Shown here: positions 1-6,336 of the stretch, piece by piece | Layout: every line of letters begins with the position of its first letter | How positions within the stretch are numbered: position 1 is the first letter of the stretch | From: a virus | Virus record (IMG/VR): IMGVR_UViG_3300021373_002555 | Coordinates: 1-38,012 of that record | Length of the DNA: 38,012 nucleotides | Strand: one strand, 5' to 3' | Notes under the pieces: model-generated | What the model saw: the letters and a program-made list of their open reading frames with translations, nothing else | Told to the model about the DNA's origin: nothing | Databases searched by the model: none | Program-made: the position numbers and the translations under genes

Positions 1-877
1 AGTGGACACAATTAGACAAATACAGTCAGTGCTGGAGTATGTAATAAAAAACAATAAACCTTTGCTGATTATCGGCGATTTAGAACAAGGTGTTTTATCG
101 GCTCTGGCAATGAATAAAATGAAAGGTGCTATCAAAGTAAATGTTATTGATGCTCCAACATATGGTATCAACAAGCAACAGATGCTTCAAGATCTTTCAT
201 TACTAACTGGCGCTACTATTATCAACGAAGACTTAGGTGATGATATGGATATGATACAGCCAGAACATTTAGGTACTTGTGTTAAAAGTGTAACATCACA
301 CCAAGACACGGTTTTACAAGTTGAAGAATCACCAGAAGAAGTACTTATTGTTATAGATAATTTAAAACAACAATTGTTAGAAGAAAAAAACCCTAACACA
401 CTTGTTAAATTAGAAAAAAGATTAGCAATGCTATCGGCTAAAATAGCTATCGTAAAAGTAGGTGCTAATTCAGAAATAGAATTAAAAGAAAAAACAGATA
501 GAGTTGAAGACGCTATCTGCGCTACTAAAGCTGCTATTAAAGAGGGGATTGTTCCTGGTGGTGGTATTGCTCTATTAAATGCCGCAACAAATTTAAAAGC
601 TAAGTCTATTGGTGAGACAGTTTTACTAGAAGCTATTAAAGCGCCTTTTAAAACTATTTTAGATAATGCTGGTGTTGAAAATGTTAAAACACCAAATAGA
701 AAAGGACAAGGCTACAACGTGGTTACGGGAAAAATGGTAAATATGACAAAGTCAGGTATTATAGATCCTTTACTTGTCACCAAGAGCGCTCTTCAAAATG
801 CAGCTTCCGTAGCGACTACGATTTTATCTACAGATTGTGTAATTAATAATTTAAGAGTTGATGAAAGCAATAGGTAG
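1..877 (+). CDS. groEL: GroEL-type chaperonin, C-terminal half (5' end outside window)
   Basis: This is the C-terminal part of a 60-kDa chaperonin, which folds client proteins in an ATP-driven double-ring cage. The reading frame is open at the left edge, so the GTG at base 2 is not a real start. Visible residues match the GroEL apical domain (KPLLIIGDLEQGVLSALAMN, then MLQDLSLLTGATI), followed by the intermediate and equatorial return (KVGANSEIELKEK, RVEDAICATKAA, EGIVPGGGIALL, ITKSALQ-type segment near the end). The Asp in RVEDA (visible residue 170) aligns with the ATP-hydrolysis Asp398 of E. coli GroEL. By alignment the window begins near E. coli residue 270. The protein ends in NNLRVDESNR and lacks the Gly-Gly-Met tail of bacterial GroEL. 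The next gene, GroES, overlaps its end by 17 bases, giving the order groEL-groES, opposite to most bacteria. Identity is very secure; the client is unknown. Confidence 0.95.
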   Translation, partial: VDTIRQIQSVLEYVIKNNKPLLIIGDLEQGVLSALAMNKMKGAIKVNVIDAPTYGINKQQMLQDLSLLTGATIINEDLGDDMDMIQPEHLGTCVKSVTSHQDTVLQVEESPEEVLIVIDNLKQQLLEEKNPNTLVKLEKRLAMLSAKIAIVKVGANSEIELKEKTDRVEDAICATKAAIKEGIVPGGGIALLNAATNLKAKSIGETVLLEAIKAPFKTILDNAGVENVKTPNRKGQGYNVVTGKMVNMTKSGIIDPLLVTKSALQNAASVATTILSTDCVINNLRVDESNR

Positions 878-1121
878 AAACATAATTATAAATAAAATAA
901 AAAAAGGTACCACTAAAACAAAAGGTGGTCTTCTTTTAGCAGACAACCAAAAAGAAGATATAAGATACATTAAAGCATCTGTAGTATCTGTTGGTGATGA
1001 AGTAGCTGGTGTTAAAACCGGTGATTATATATATTACGATAGACACGCTGGCCATAAAATAGAATTTGAAAATAATTCTTATCATGTTATAAAATCTGGT
1101 GACGTTGTAATTGTATTATGA
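861..1121 (+). CDS. groES: GroES-type co-chaperonin
   Basis: This 86-residue protein is a Cpn10 lid that caps a GroEL ring. It starts at ATG 861 (MKAIGRNIIINK); the in-frame TTG at 858 is not needed. The mobile loop is visible at about residues 15-28, with GGLLL at 22-26 in place of the bacterial GGIVL, the hydrophobic tripeptide that docks on GroEL. The barrel core follows: YIKASVVSVGDEV, then VKTGDYIYYDRHAGHKIEF, and the closing strand NNSYHVIKSGDVVIVL. It is slightly shorter than E. coli GroES (97 residues). It overlaps groEL by 17 bases and the next gene by 4 bases (ATGA), which implies co-translation. I infer that it works with the phage GroEL just upstream, though pairing with a host GroEL is possible. 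Confidence 0.93.
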   Translation: MKAIGRNIIINKIKKGTTKTKGGLLLADNQKEDIRYIKASVVSVGDEVAGVKTGDYIYYDRHAGHKIEFENNSYHVIKSGDVVIVL

Positions 1122-1561
1122 GACATCTAGAAGCTAGTGACATTAGAGAACTAAACCTAATGAAGCACTATAGAATTATTAGAAAGTGGGCTTGTAGAAA
1201 CAACAACTTGAACGATGCAGATCTAGAACTTTTAATATATCTTGACTGTATGGAGTTTTTTACTAAAAAAGACTTTGAAATGGGTGTTTACTCTTACAGT
1301 TGGGATAACCGACGTTGGAATAGATTATTAAAAGAAAGTTGGATAGTAGTTTGGCGTAATAGAAATAGAACAACACAGAAATACAATATATACAAAGTGT
1401 CTTTCAAATGCAAGCAGCTTATAAGTAGAATATACAGAATAATGCTAGGCGAAGAGGATATTAATACGGGTAAAAGTAATAAAATTATAAATAAAAAAAC
1501 ATACACTGATAAGGTTATGACAAAAGCTATTTATAACGTTAATAGAGATAAAAATAGATAA
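1118..1561 (+). CDS. Probable winged-helix DNA-binding protein (MarR-like in layout)
   Basis: This 147-residue basic protein starts in the ATGA overlap with groES. Its order of elements looks like a winged helix: helices around residues 13-27 and 36-50 (NLNDADLELLIYLDCMEFF), a helix-turn-helix-like stretch (FTKKDFEMG, then DNRRWNRLLKESW), a basic hairpin rich in Arg and Asn (VVWRNRNRTTQKYNIYKVS) that could be the wing, and a C-terminal helix (CKQLISRIYRIMLGEE). The last 30 residues are Lys/Asn rich and probably disordered. I see no catalytic motif. MarR-like proteins are dimeric regulators, so a role in switching phage transcription is possible, but the fold assignment is by eye and the target is unknown. 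Its position next to the chaperonin genes does not define its role. Confidence 0.5.
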   Translation: MRHLEASDIRELNLMKHYRIIRKWACRNNNLNDADLELLIYLDCMEFFTKKDFEMGVYSYSWDNRRWNRLLKESWIVVWRNRNRTTQKYNIYKVSFKCKQLISRIYRIMLGEEDINTGKSNKIINKKTYTDKVMTKAIYNVNRDKNR

Positions 1562-1562
1562 T

Positions 1563-2054
1563 ATGACAAAAGGACAAATGTTAGGTCAAGGTTTTATACC
1601 GCACGACGCTATGAAAAATCTAGGCCTAGGTGTAAGGTCTTATTCCTTGAACACTTTTCCAAACATAAGAAGTGATTTTGGAGAACAGCAGGAGGTTACA
1701 AGCGGTAGAAGATATAGACCTGATTTATCTACTAATCCAGCCGCTATAGCCTTAGGTATGGAAGCACAAGACCCAAAACCTAATATGCCTCTTACTGCTT
1801 ACCAAAGATATCAAATTGGAGGTGGTAAAAAACCAATGGTAGCAAGGCCTACAATTGAAAACACTGTTCAACCTGAATTTCAAGAAAAAACAAACGTTCC
1901 GCCACCTCAAGCAAATGAAGTAGCGATAAAACCTGTTTTTGATCAACCAGCTCAACAAAGTGCTAATCAAGTTTTTGGTGATTTATTTGCTAGACAAAAT
2001 GCTGTTGGAGCTCCTCCTTTATTTAAGAAAAAATGTAACAAATATAAAAAATAA
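1563..2054 (+). CDS. Hypothetical Pro/Gln-rich small protein
   Basis: I do not recognise a family for this 163-residue protein. It begins two bases after the previous stop. The sequence is low in complexity, rich in Pro, Gln, Asn and Gly, with no hydrophobic segment long enough for a membrane helix, and looks largely disordered. The C-terminus ends in GAPPLFKKKCNKYKK, a basic tail with one cysteine. This tail resembles the Pro-plus-basic short motifs found in several neighbouring small proteins (see the Ser-Pro motif finding). It lies at the start of the first cluster of small accessory proteins before the packaging genes. A minor virion or assembly role is only inferred from location. Confidence 0.6.
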   Translation: MTKGQMLGQGFIPHDAMKNLGLGVRSYSLNTFPNIRSDFGEQQEVTSGRRYRPDLSTNPAAIALGMEAQDPKPNMPLTAYQRYQIGGGKKPMVARPTIENTVQPEFQEKTNVPPPQANEVAIKPVFDQPAQQSANQVFGDLFARQNAVGAPPLFKKKCNKYKK

Positions 2055-2058
2055 TAAT

Positions 2059-2268
2059 ATGGATCACGATATCGATAAAATCAAAAAAAACCCTAAACTA
2101 CAAGGTTCTATTGGAGAAAATGCAGTATGGGACGGGCCATTAGATAAAACTGGTTTTCCAATGGGAGTTGGAAGCAGCAGTGGTATAACTGGAATGCAAG
2201 TTTCTAAATACCCTTGCAAATGCGAGCCAGGAACACCAATTACTCAACGAGCTAAAGTTTACAGATAA
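2059..2268 (+). CDS. Hypothetical small protein with CxC motif
   Basis: This is a 69-residue protein. The same frame is open further upstream to an ATG at 1939, but that would overlap the previous gene by 116 bases; the ATG at 2059 lies four bases after the preceding stop and fits the tight spacing of the region. The middle is Gly/Ser rich (FPMGVGSSSGITG) and the C-terminal part has YPCKCEP, a CxC pair that might bind metal or form a disulphide. No family is recognised. Its stop overlaps the next start as TAATG, suggesting coupled translation. The start choice is fairly secure, the function unknown. Confidence 0.6.
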   Translation: MDHDIDKIKKNPKLQGSIGENAVWDGPLDKTGFPMGVGSSSGITGMQVSKYPCKCEPGTPITQRAKVYR

Positions 2269-2465
2269 TGTATGTACAACACAACAGTCCGTTTTCTAAA
2301 ATGGGCCAAGGGTGTGCTGAATCTGAAGGAGGATCTGGTTGCATTAAAAAAAGAGGTGACGAGTATGTCATTTTGAACAATAAAAAAGGTGGTATATGGA
2401 GAAGTGGTTTTGCATCTGAAGCAGAGGCTAAAAAAGCACTATCCGCGTATCACGCAAATAAATAA
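2268..2465 (+). CDS. Small Ser-Pro-motif protein with basic C-terminal domain
   Basis: This 65-residue protein starts in a TAATG overlap with the previous gene. It has a short N-terminal Ser-Pro motif, NSPFSK at residues 6-11, then a Cys-containing Gly-rich stretch (GCAESEGGSGCIKK). A compact domain follows: a beta-rich segment (YVILNNKKGGIWRSGF) and a helix (EAEAKKALSAYHANK). This order, strand-strand-helix with 'GFASEAEAKKAL', looks like a small nucleic-acid- or protein-binding fold, and I recall similar small proteins in aquatic phage genomes without an assigned function. It is one of the Ser-Pro motif proteins that flank the morphogenesis genes. Confidence 0.65.
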   Translation: MYVQHNSPFSKMGQGCAESEGGSGCIKKRGDEYVILNNKKGGIWRSGFASEAEAKKALSAYHANK

Positions 2466-2471
2466 TACACA

Positions 2472-3212
2472 ATGGCAAATTTTAATAAAAAATTCATGGG
2501 TGATTCACCTATAAAGCAAGTAGCTAAAGGTAGAGTTGAAAGATTAAGAGCTAGAGCTCGACGTCGTTCTGAAAGATCTGGCGAGACTGCCGGTTACGAT
2601 TATGAAGATCGTAAAGTTTTAGAGCTATTAAACAAAGCTGATAGAATAGAAAAAAGAAATAAAATTAAAGATCTTGGTTTTAAACCAGGCGGAAAGCGTA
2701 AAGGCTCTAAATATGGTGAAGACGCTAGAGTTTCATCTTCATTTGAAAGACCAGATCAAGACAGCATGCTAAACTACGGCTCACCGCTAAATTCAACAGT
2801 TACACCAGCAGTTGCTCCAACTGCAGATACGTATTATGCCGACAGAGATTTAATGGATATGTCAGATATGTATGAGGCATTTGGTGGAGAAAAAAATAAT
2901 GAAAAAAAAACTCAAGTAACTAAAGAAAAAAAAGCTAAAAAAGAAGATCCTGTAGAAGATCTTTATAAAAAAGTTCAAGCAGAAAATCAAGCTAAAATTG
3001 ATAAACAGCAAAAAGATTTAGAAAAACAAAATATAAGAACTAAAACCTTACAAGAAACGACTACAATGAAATGGATACCAAATTCAGAAGGTTCCACTCA
3101 AGGTAGTTTTCAAAGGGTTGATGCTAAAGGAAATATATATACACCAGAACCAGGAAAAGAATATAAGAAAATATTTGATCCACAGGCTGTTATTAAATCA
3201 ATAATGAGATAA
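2472..3212 (+). CDS. Hypothetical charged protein with N-terminal FMxxSP motif
   Basis: This 246-residue protein is strongly charged. The N-terminus reads FMGDSPIKQ at residues 8-16, almost the same layout as the N-terminus of the gene at 36664 (FMNNSPFRK). Next comes an Arg-rich helix (VERLRARARRRSERSG), an internal YGSPLN near residue 102, a Lys/Glu-rich helical stretch likely to form a coiled coil (about residues 140-195), and a C-terminal segment with Trp and Gly-Asn turns (MKWIPNSEG, RVDAKGNIYTPEPGKEY) that resembles a small beta unit. No enzymatic motif is seen. The Arg-rich part could contact DNA. Function unknown; a minor virion or assembly role is inferred from position and motif. 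Confidence 0.6.
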   Translation: MANFNKKFMGDSPIKQVAKGRVERLRARARRRSERSGETAGYDYEDRKVLELLNKADRIEKRNKIKDLGFKPGGKRKGSKYGEDARVSSSFERPDQDSMLNYGSPLNSTVTPAVAPTADTYYADRDLMDMSDMYEAFGGEKNNEKKTQVTKEKKAKKEDPVEDLYKKVQAENQAKIDKQQKDLEKQNIRTKTLQETTTMKWIPNSEGSTQGSFQRVDAKGNIYTPEPGKEYKKIFDPQAVIKSIMR

Positions 3213-3213
3213 A

Positions 3214-3483
3214 ATGGAAAAAGGACATTACGGGCAATACACAGGAAATAATAGATGTTGTATGAATCACGCTCATACAAAAGTTACAGCTAGCGACTAC
3301 AGAGCTACAGAGCGAGATGATGCCGCTCATATTGACTATTTAAAGCGTGATATTAGATATGACGCTAAACATGGGCACAGCGATGCTAGCATGATTGCAG
3401 ACGAAAAACACATCTCTAAGCTTGCTGGAGATATGAAATACGATAAAAAACATAAATCACCAGCAGCTAAGAACTGCTTCTAA
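3214..3483 (+). CDS. Hypothetical His-rich small protein with C-terminal Ser-Pro motif
   Basis: This 89-residue protein starts one base after the previous stop. It is rich in His, Asp, Lys and Tyr. The pattern YLKRDIRYDAKHGH ... KHISKLAGDMKYDKKHK suggests a short repeated helix with regularly placed His and Lys. A CC pair sits at residues 16-17, and the C-terminus carries HKSPAAKNCF, one of the Ser-Pro motifs shared across this genome. The many His residues could bind metal, but no known metal site is recognised. No family assignment is possible. Confidence 0.6.
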   Translation: MEKGHYGQYTGNNRCCMNHAHTKVTASDYRATERDDAAHIDYLKRDIRYDAKHGHSDASMIADEKHISKLAGDMKYDKKHKSPAAKNCF

Positions 3484-3494
3484 AACTAAAAACT

Positions 3495-3947
3495 ATGGCT
3501 TATTCACCAGCGAAACACACATCGCAGAAATACGGAAAAGATAACGAAGGACACTACCACTACAAAGACAAAGATGGTAAACCAACTGCTAGATTTAGTA
3601 CAACACCAGTTAAAATGGAAAGTGCTAAACAAGAGAAACACAACCTAATGTATGACAATCCAATTGCTAAAGATGCATCTTGGATGTCAAAGCATAGTAA
3701 ATCACATTTTTCATCTCCATTGCAAAGCAGAGGCGGCGATGAAAGATCAACATCAAAATCTAAACCAAAAAAAGAAAAAGGATTTTTTGACAAAGTAAAA
3801 GATGAGGTAAGTGAAGTTATTTATGATTACAAAGGCGATGGTAACATGGTCAGTAGAGCGTATAACAAAGCTTTTCCAACTCCAAGAGGTGGATATAGAC
3901 CAATAATAAAAGATGGTAAAGTAAATTACGATCCAAATAGATTATAA
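3495..3947 (+). CDS. Hypothetical basic protein with N-terminal MAYSPAK motif
   Basis: This is a 150-residue Lys- and Ser-rich protein. It opens with MAYSPAKHTSQKYG, a Ser-Pro motif directly at the N-terminus comparable to MAYKSPINIK in the gene at 35825. A Gly/Asp/Tyr segment follows (GHYHYKDKDGKPTARF) that looks like a short beta hairpin, then a second motif SSPLQS near residue 76, and a predicted helix (KGFFDKVKDEVSEVIYDYKGDG). The C-terminal 35 residues are Pro, Gly and Tyr rich. No membrane segment or catalytic motif is seen. Function unknown. Confidence 0.6.
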   Translation: MAYSPAKHTSQKYGKDNEGHYHYKDKDGKPTARFSTTPVKMESAKQEKHNLMYDNPIAKDASWMSKHSKSHFSSPLQSRGGDERSTSKSKPKKEKGFFDKVKDEVSEVIYDYKGDGNMVSRAYNKAFPTPRGGYRPIIKDGKVNYDPNRL

Positions 3948-3977
3948 AATAAACAGATTAGGACTGTATAAACCTAG

Positions 3978-4018
3978 CCAAAAACACAAACACTAACAAC
4001 AACAAAAACAAAAACAAA
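3978..4018 (+). promoter_or_regulatory. C/A-only untranslated leader (putative unstructured translation enhancer)
   Basis: The 41 bases directly before ATG 4019 contain no G and only one T, and are built from CAA, CAAA and ACAAAAAC steps. Such a stretch cannot form stable hairpins. In a genome without Shine-Dalgarno sites, an A-rich unstructured leader is expected to favour ribosome loading. It is the most extreme leader in the window, which suggests high expression of the downstream protein. I see no clear Bacteroidota promoter (TAnnTTTG) in the 71-base gap. Confidence 0.5.
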
Positions 4019-4366
4019 ATGGCAAAATTTATTAAATTTAACATTACTGGAAATGCTTCTCAATTTGAAAATGGAGAGTTATTAGTTAATGTTGATCAAA
4101 TCGGAAAAGTGGAACAAACAGCAGCTCAAACTTTAGTTGTAACATTTGCTCCTGGAGCTAGTGGAGTAGCTACATTAACTTTAACAGCTTCTACTGTTGC
4201 TGATTCTGCTGCTGCAGTAAATCCAGTATATGCAACTGGAGCTCCATTAAAGCAAGCTGTAAACAAAGCTTTAACAGCTAATCCAGGCGGAGTAAAAGCT
4301 TCTGTTCAAGCTCCAAAAGATGATGCAGAAGCTACAGTTTATTTTGTAGATTACGCATTCGCATAA
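4019..4366 (+). CDS. Alanine-rich probable small virion structural protein
   Basis: This 115-residue protein is low in charge and rich in Ala, Val and Thr, with alternating polar and hydrophobic residues typical of beta strands: FIKFNITGNA, ELLVNVDQIGKVEQT, QTLVVTFAPG, GVATLTLTAST. A helical piece lies between (LKQAVNKALTANP), and the last strand is ATVYFVDYAFA. I recall similar short proteins starting MAKFIKF in aquatic phages near virion genes, without firm function. The clean C/A-only leader suggests strong translation, so a high-copy capsid decoration or similar role is a reasonable inference, but no direct sequence evidence proves it. Confidence 0.6.
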   Translation: MAKFIKFNITGNASQFENGELLVNVDQIGKVEQTAAQTLVVTFAPGASGVATLTLTASTVADSAAAVNPVYATGAPLKQAVNKALTANPGGVKASVQAPKDDAEATVYFVDYAFA

Positions 4367-4368
4367 TT

Positions 4369-4524
4369 ATGAAATCAACGGGTTTAGGAGACGACATAGA
4401 AAAGTTTACTAAAGCCACTGGTATTAAAAAAGTAGTAGACACAATGAGCAGGGGGTTAAATATCCCTTGCGGTTGTGCTGCTAGAAAAGGAGCATTAAAT
4501 AAGATGTTTCCATACAAAAACTAA
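4369..4524 (+). CDS. Small conserved-looking protein with Cys-Gly-Cys site
   Basis: This 51-residue gene fills the gap between two longer genes, starting two bases after the preceding stop and ending one base before the next ATG. It has two parts: a helix-rich half (GLGDDIEKFTKATGIKKVVD, residues 5-24) and a compact Cys-containing tail CGCAARKGALNKMFPY (residues 34-49). I recall short phage proteins with the same scheme, DxxEKxTxATGIKKVV followed by CGCxxRKxxLNxxFPY, in aquatic phages. The two Cys residues could coordinate metal with partners from another subunit. The tight fit between neighbours and this internal logic make it a real gene. Function unknown. Confidence 0.75.
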   Translation: MKSTGLGDDIEKFTKATGIKKVVDTMSRGLNIPCGCAARKGALNKMFPYKN

Positions 4525-4525
4525 T

Positions 4526-4834
4526 ATGGCTTTTAAATTAAATAATCCACCTTACAAGGTAGACAATACTCCTATTTATAAAGTAGATATGGAAGAGGGC
4601 GTAATGGGCAAAGCTAATAATAATGGCTCTATACTACTTAGCAAAGATTTAAGTCCTGAAGAAGCTGATGACGTAGTTGCTCATGAAAAAATACATTTGG
4701 AACAAATGCGTAGAGGTGATCTTGACTACGATAATGATTACGTTTACTGGAAAGGTAAAAAATATTCTAGATCACAAATGCAAGAAGGAGCTAAAAACTT
4801 ACCTTGGGAAGCCGAGGCATATAGAAGATCATAA
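4526..4834 (+). CDS. Mini HExxH metallopeptidase-like protein
   Basis: This 102-residue protein has a zinc-protease signature: AHEKIHLEQ, with His53-Glu54 and His57 as HExxH. It lies after a helix DLSPEEADDVV, as in small DUF4157/eCIS-type and other zincin-like domains (HExxHxxQ). Downstream WEAEAYR (Glu95 and Glu97) offers a third zinc ligand as in gluzincins. The N-terminus has repeated PPYKVD and TPIYKVD turns. It is far shorter than ordinary proteases. In phages such a protein might trim a virion protein or be a non-catalytic structural relative. Its start is one base after the previous stop, and its own stop overlaps the holin start as TAATG. The fold is well supported, activity and substrate are not. 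Confidence 0.7.
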   Translation: MAFKLNNPPYKVDNTPIYKVDMEEGVMGKANNNGSILLSKDLSPEEADDVVAHEKIHLEQMRRGDLDYDNDYVYWKGKKYSRSQMQEGAKNLPWEAEAYRRS

Positions 4835-5229
4835 TGAAAAAAATTTGGCAATGGCTTACTGGTTCCGTCATAAAAGAAGTTGGCGAGGTTTTAGATAATC
4901 TTACAACCACTAAAGAAGAAAAACTAGAAGCACAGCGTCTTATTACAGAAATTCTTGAGAAAGCCGACAAAGAAGCTCAAGAACAAGTTACAGCAAGATG
5001 GGAAGCAGATATGCAATCTGATTCTTTCTTATCTAAAAATATTCGCCCATTAGTACTTATATACTTAACAGTTATATTTACTGTGTGCGCTTTTTTTGAC
5101 GGAAACGTTGGAGAATTTAAAATAGCAGAAGAATATATCCCAATATTCCAAACTCTTCTTGTCACGGTGTACGGCGCGTATTTCGTGGGTCGTACTTGGG
5201 AAAAAGCAAAAGCAATTAATAAAAAATAA
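4834..5229 (+). CDS. Holin of the GTA 3TM-like type
   Basis: This 131-residue membrane protein begins with an amphipathic helix (MKKIWQWLTGSVIKEVGEVL), then a long charged helix (about residues 25-58), the segment RWEADMQSDSFLSKNIRP (55-72), a membrane helix about 71-88 (LVLIYLTVIFTVCAFF), a short loop, and a second membrane helix about 101-119 ending in VYGAYFVGRTWEKA. The combination of WxxDMxSDSxLSKNIRP and GAYFxGRxxEK is the pattern of the holin family first named from gene transfer agents (Pfam GTA_holin_3TM). Holins form inner-membrane lesions that let the endolysin reach peptidoglycan. The amidase lies 30 kb downstream in this window, so lysis genes are split. It starts in a TAATG overlap with the previous gene. 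Confidence 0.85.
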   Translation: MKKIWQWLTGSVIKEVGEVLDNLTTTKEEKLEAQRLITEILEKADKEAQEQVTARWEADMQSDSFLSKNIRPLVLIYLTVIFTVCAFFDGNVGEFKIAEEYIPIFQTLLVTVYGAYFVGRTWEKAKAINKK

Positions 5230-5241
5230 ATAAACTAAAAA

Positions 5242-5769
5242 ATGGGACAATACGGAAATCAACCTGATTTTATAACTGAAGTATTATACGAAGGATCTGG
5301 TGATGATAATATTAATTCAAGCACTTTTTTAAATGGCGCTATAATGTATGTGGGTGACACTGCCGGTGGAGATGTTATTAGAGCAATACCTGTTGGTCGC
5401 ACTAGAGATGGTCAAGTAACTGGTACTAACATAACAGAAGGCGGAGCTGGTTATACGGCTGGAACTAATATAGCTACTATAGGCGGTAGTGGTACTGGCC
5501 TAACTGTAGACACGACTGTAGTAGCTGGTGAAGTAACTGCTATTGCTATAAACAACGCTGGCAAGGGATATAAAATTGGTGATGTAATAAGAGTAGGCGG
5601 CTCAGCAACTACTGGTTGTGATTTTACTGTAAACGCAATAAGCAACTTACCAACAGGTCAAGAAGCAATAACTATTTTTGGTTGCCAAGAAGGTGTAATA
5701 TTACCTTTTGTTGTTGATTATATTTTAGCAACTAATACTACAGCTGGAAAAATAATAGCAGGTAAGTAA
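5242..5769 (+). CDS. Gly-rich virion-type protein with GxGY beta repeats
   Basis: This 175-residue protein contains a beta-rich module at about residues 54-135 with two GxGY turns (GGAGYTAG at 67-74 and GKGYKIGDV at 107-115) separated by strand pairs (TVDTTVVAGEVTAIAI). The same type of module appears twice in the 1,550-residue tail protein at 17394. Modules of this kind are common in phage virion and tail-associated proteins. The N-terminal part (MYVGDTAGGDVIRAIPVG) and C-terminal part (CQEGVILPFVVDYILATN) resemble a spike- or decoration-like beta protein. I call it a structural protein without fixing its place. The next ATG overlaps the stop (TAATG) but opens only a 17-codon frame. Confidence 0.6.
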   Translation: MGQYGNQPDFITEVLYEGSGDDNINSSTFLNGAIMYVGDTAGGDVIRAIPVGRTRDGQVTGTNITEGGAGYTAGTNIATIGGSGTGLTVDTTVVAGEVTAIAINNAGKGYKIGDVIRVGGSATTGCDFTVNAISNLPTGQEAITIFGCQEGVILPFVVDYILATNTTAGKIIAGK

Positions 5770-5822
5770 TGGCAATTGGAACAGGTATTAGATTAAGTAT
5801 ACCTCATGCAGAGAAGAAGTAA
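5769..5822 (+). CDS. Possible 17-residue micro-ORF
   Basis: A TAATG overlap after the previous gene opens a frame coding for MAIGTGIRLSIPHAEKK and then stops. The overlap has the same form as several real junctions in this array. It may be a functional micropeptide, the broken start of a lost gene, or chance. No family is recognised. Confidence 0.25.
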   Translation: MAIGTGIRLSIPHAEKK

Positions 5823-5875
5823 TTTCTGAATAAATAGTGTAACTATATTAAAATAAATCAATTAAATTAAATCAA

Positions 5876-6109
5876 ATGGCAAAAATTACAAAAGAACAAT
5901 TAGAAAACGTTGTAAAAACAAACAAAGAGTTAGAAGATACTGTACTAGAAATAGGTATTTTAGAAAGCAAAAAACATGGATTGCTACATAAGGTTGCTGA
6001 AGTAAACAAAGTTTTAGAAGAGCAAAAAGTAGAACTTGAAAAGCAATACGGTAAAATATCTATTGATCTTAAAACTGGTGAATACACAGAAATAACTGAA
6101 GAAGCGTAA
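5876..6109 (+). CDS. Small coiled-coil protein upstream of packaging genes
   Basis: This 77-residue protein is nearly all helix up to about residue 60, with heptad-like Leu/Ile/Val spacing (LENVVKTNKELEDTVLEIG, then LLHKVAEVNKVLEEQKVELE). A short beta hairpin closes it (ISIDLKTGEYTEITEE). The central pattern EIGILESKKHGLLHKVAEV is familiar from small proteins of aquatic phages that sit just upstream of terminase, but no function is assigned to my knowledge. The fold suggests a homo-oligomeric coiled coil. It starts the TAATG-coupled chain leading to terminase and portal. Confidence 0.7.
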   Translation: MAKITKEQLENVVKTNKELEDTVLEIGILESKKHGLLHKVAEVNKVLEEQKVELEKQYGKISIDLKTGEYTEITEEA

Positions 6110-6336
6110 TGAACTCAGTTATAAGAAAAATCAGTATTGGTTCTGACTATAAGAACGACGCTATGCATTACTCTGTAGGCCAACAGGTTTACGGTGGTCA
6201 TGAAATAGCGTATATACTATTTGATGAGTCTGATAATTCTTATAATATTCATATAAAGAAAAACAATGAAGTACTACCTTGGAAAAAATTTAATTCAAAC
6301 ATGGCAGTATCAGTTGAATATGATTTAGAGTATTAA
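6109..6336 (+). CDS. Hypothetical small beta-rich protein
   Basis: This 75-residue protein is joined on both sides by TAATG overlaps. It reads as an N-terminal strand (IRKISIGSDY), the segment MHYSVGQQVYGGHEIAYILFDES, and strands NSYNIHIKKNN and MAVSVEYDLEY. The layout suggests a small all-beta protein. I have a weak recollection of similar proteins beside the GroES-like gene in aquatic phages, but no known function. Being locked between the coiled-coil protein and the tandem GroES-like protein suggests coordinated dosage with them. Confidence 0.65.
   Translation: MNSVIRKISIGSDYKNDAMHYSVGQQVYGGHEIAYILFDESDNSYNIHIKKNNEVLPWKKFNSNMAVSVEYDLEY

Noticed and set aside
2-4. GTG at base 2 as start of the GroEL gene
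   Set aside because: The protein begins in the middle of the apical domain and the frame is open to the window edge; the true start is outside.
858-860. TTG as GroES start
   Set aside because: The ATG three bases later gives the normal GroES N-terminus.
1294-1506. Hydrophobic minus-strand frame resembling a membrane protein
   Set aside because: Hydrophobic character arises from the complement of a Lys/Asn-rich coding strand; it lies wholly inside a better gene.
1939-2058. Upstream ATG for the small CxC protein
   Set aside because: It would overlap the previous gene by 116 bases; the ATG at 2059 fits the spacing of the array.
3940-4018. Bacteroidota promoter before the alanine-rich gene
   Set aside because: No TAnnTTTG box with matching upstream TTTG was found in the gap; only the leader is distinctive.
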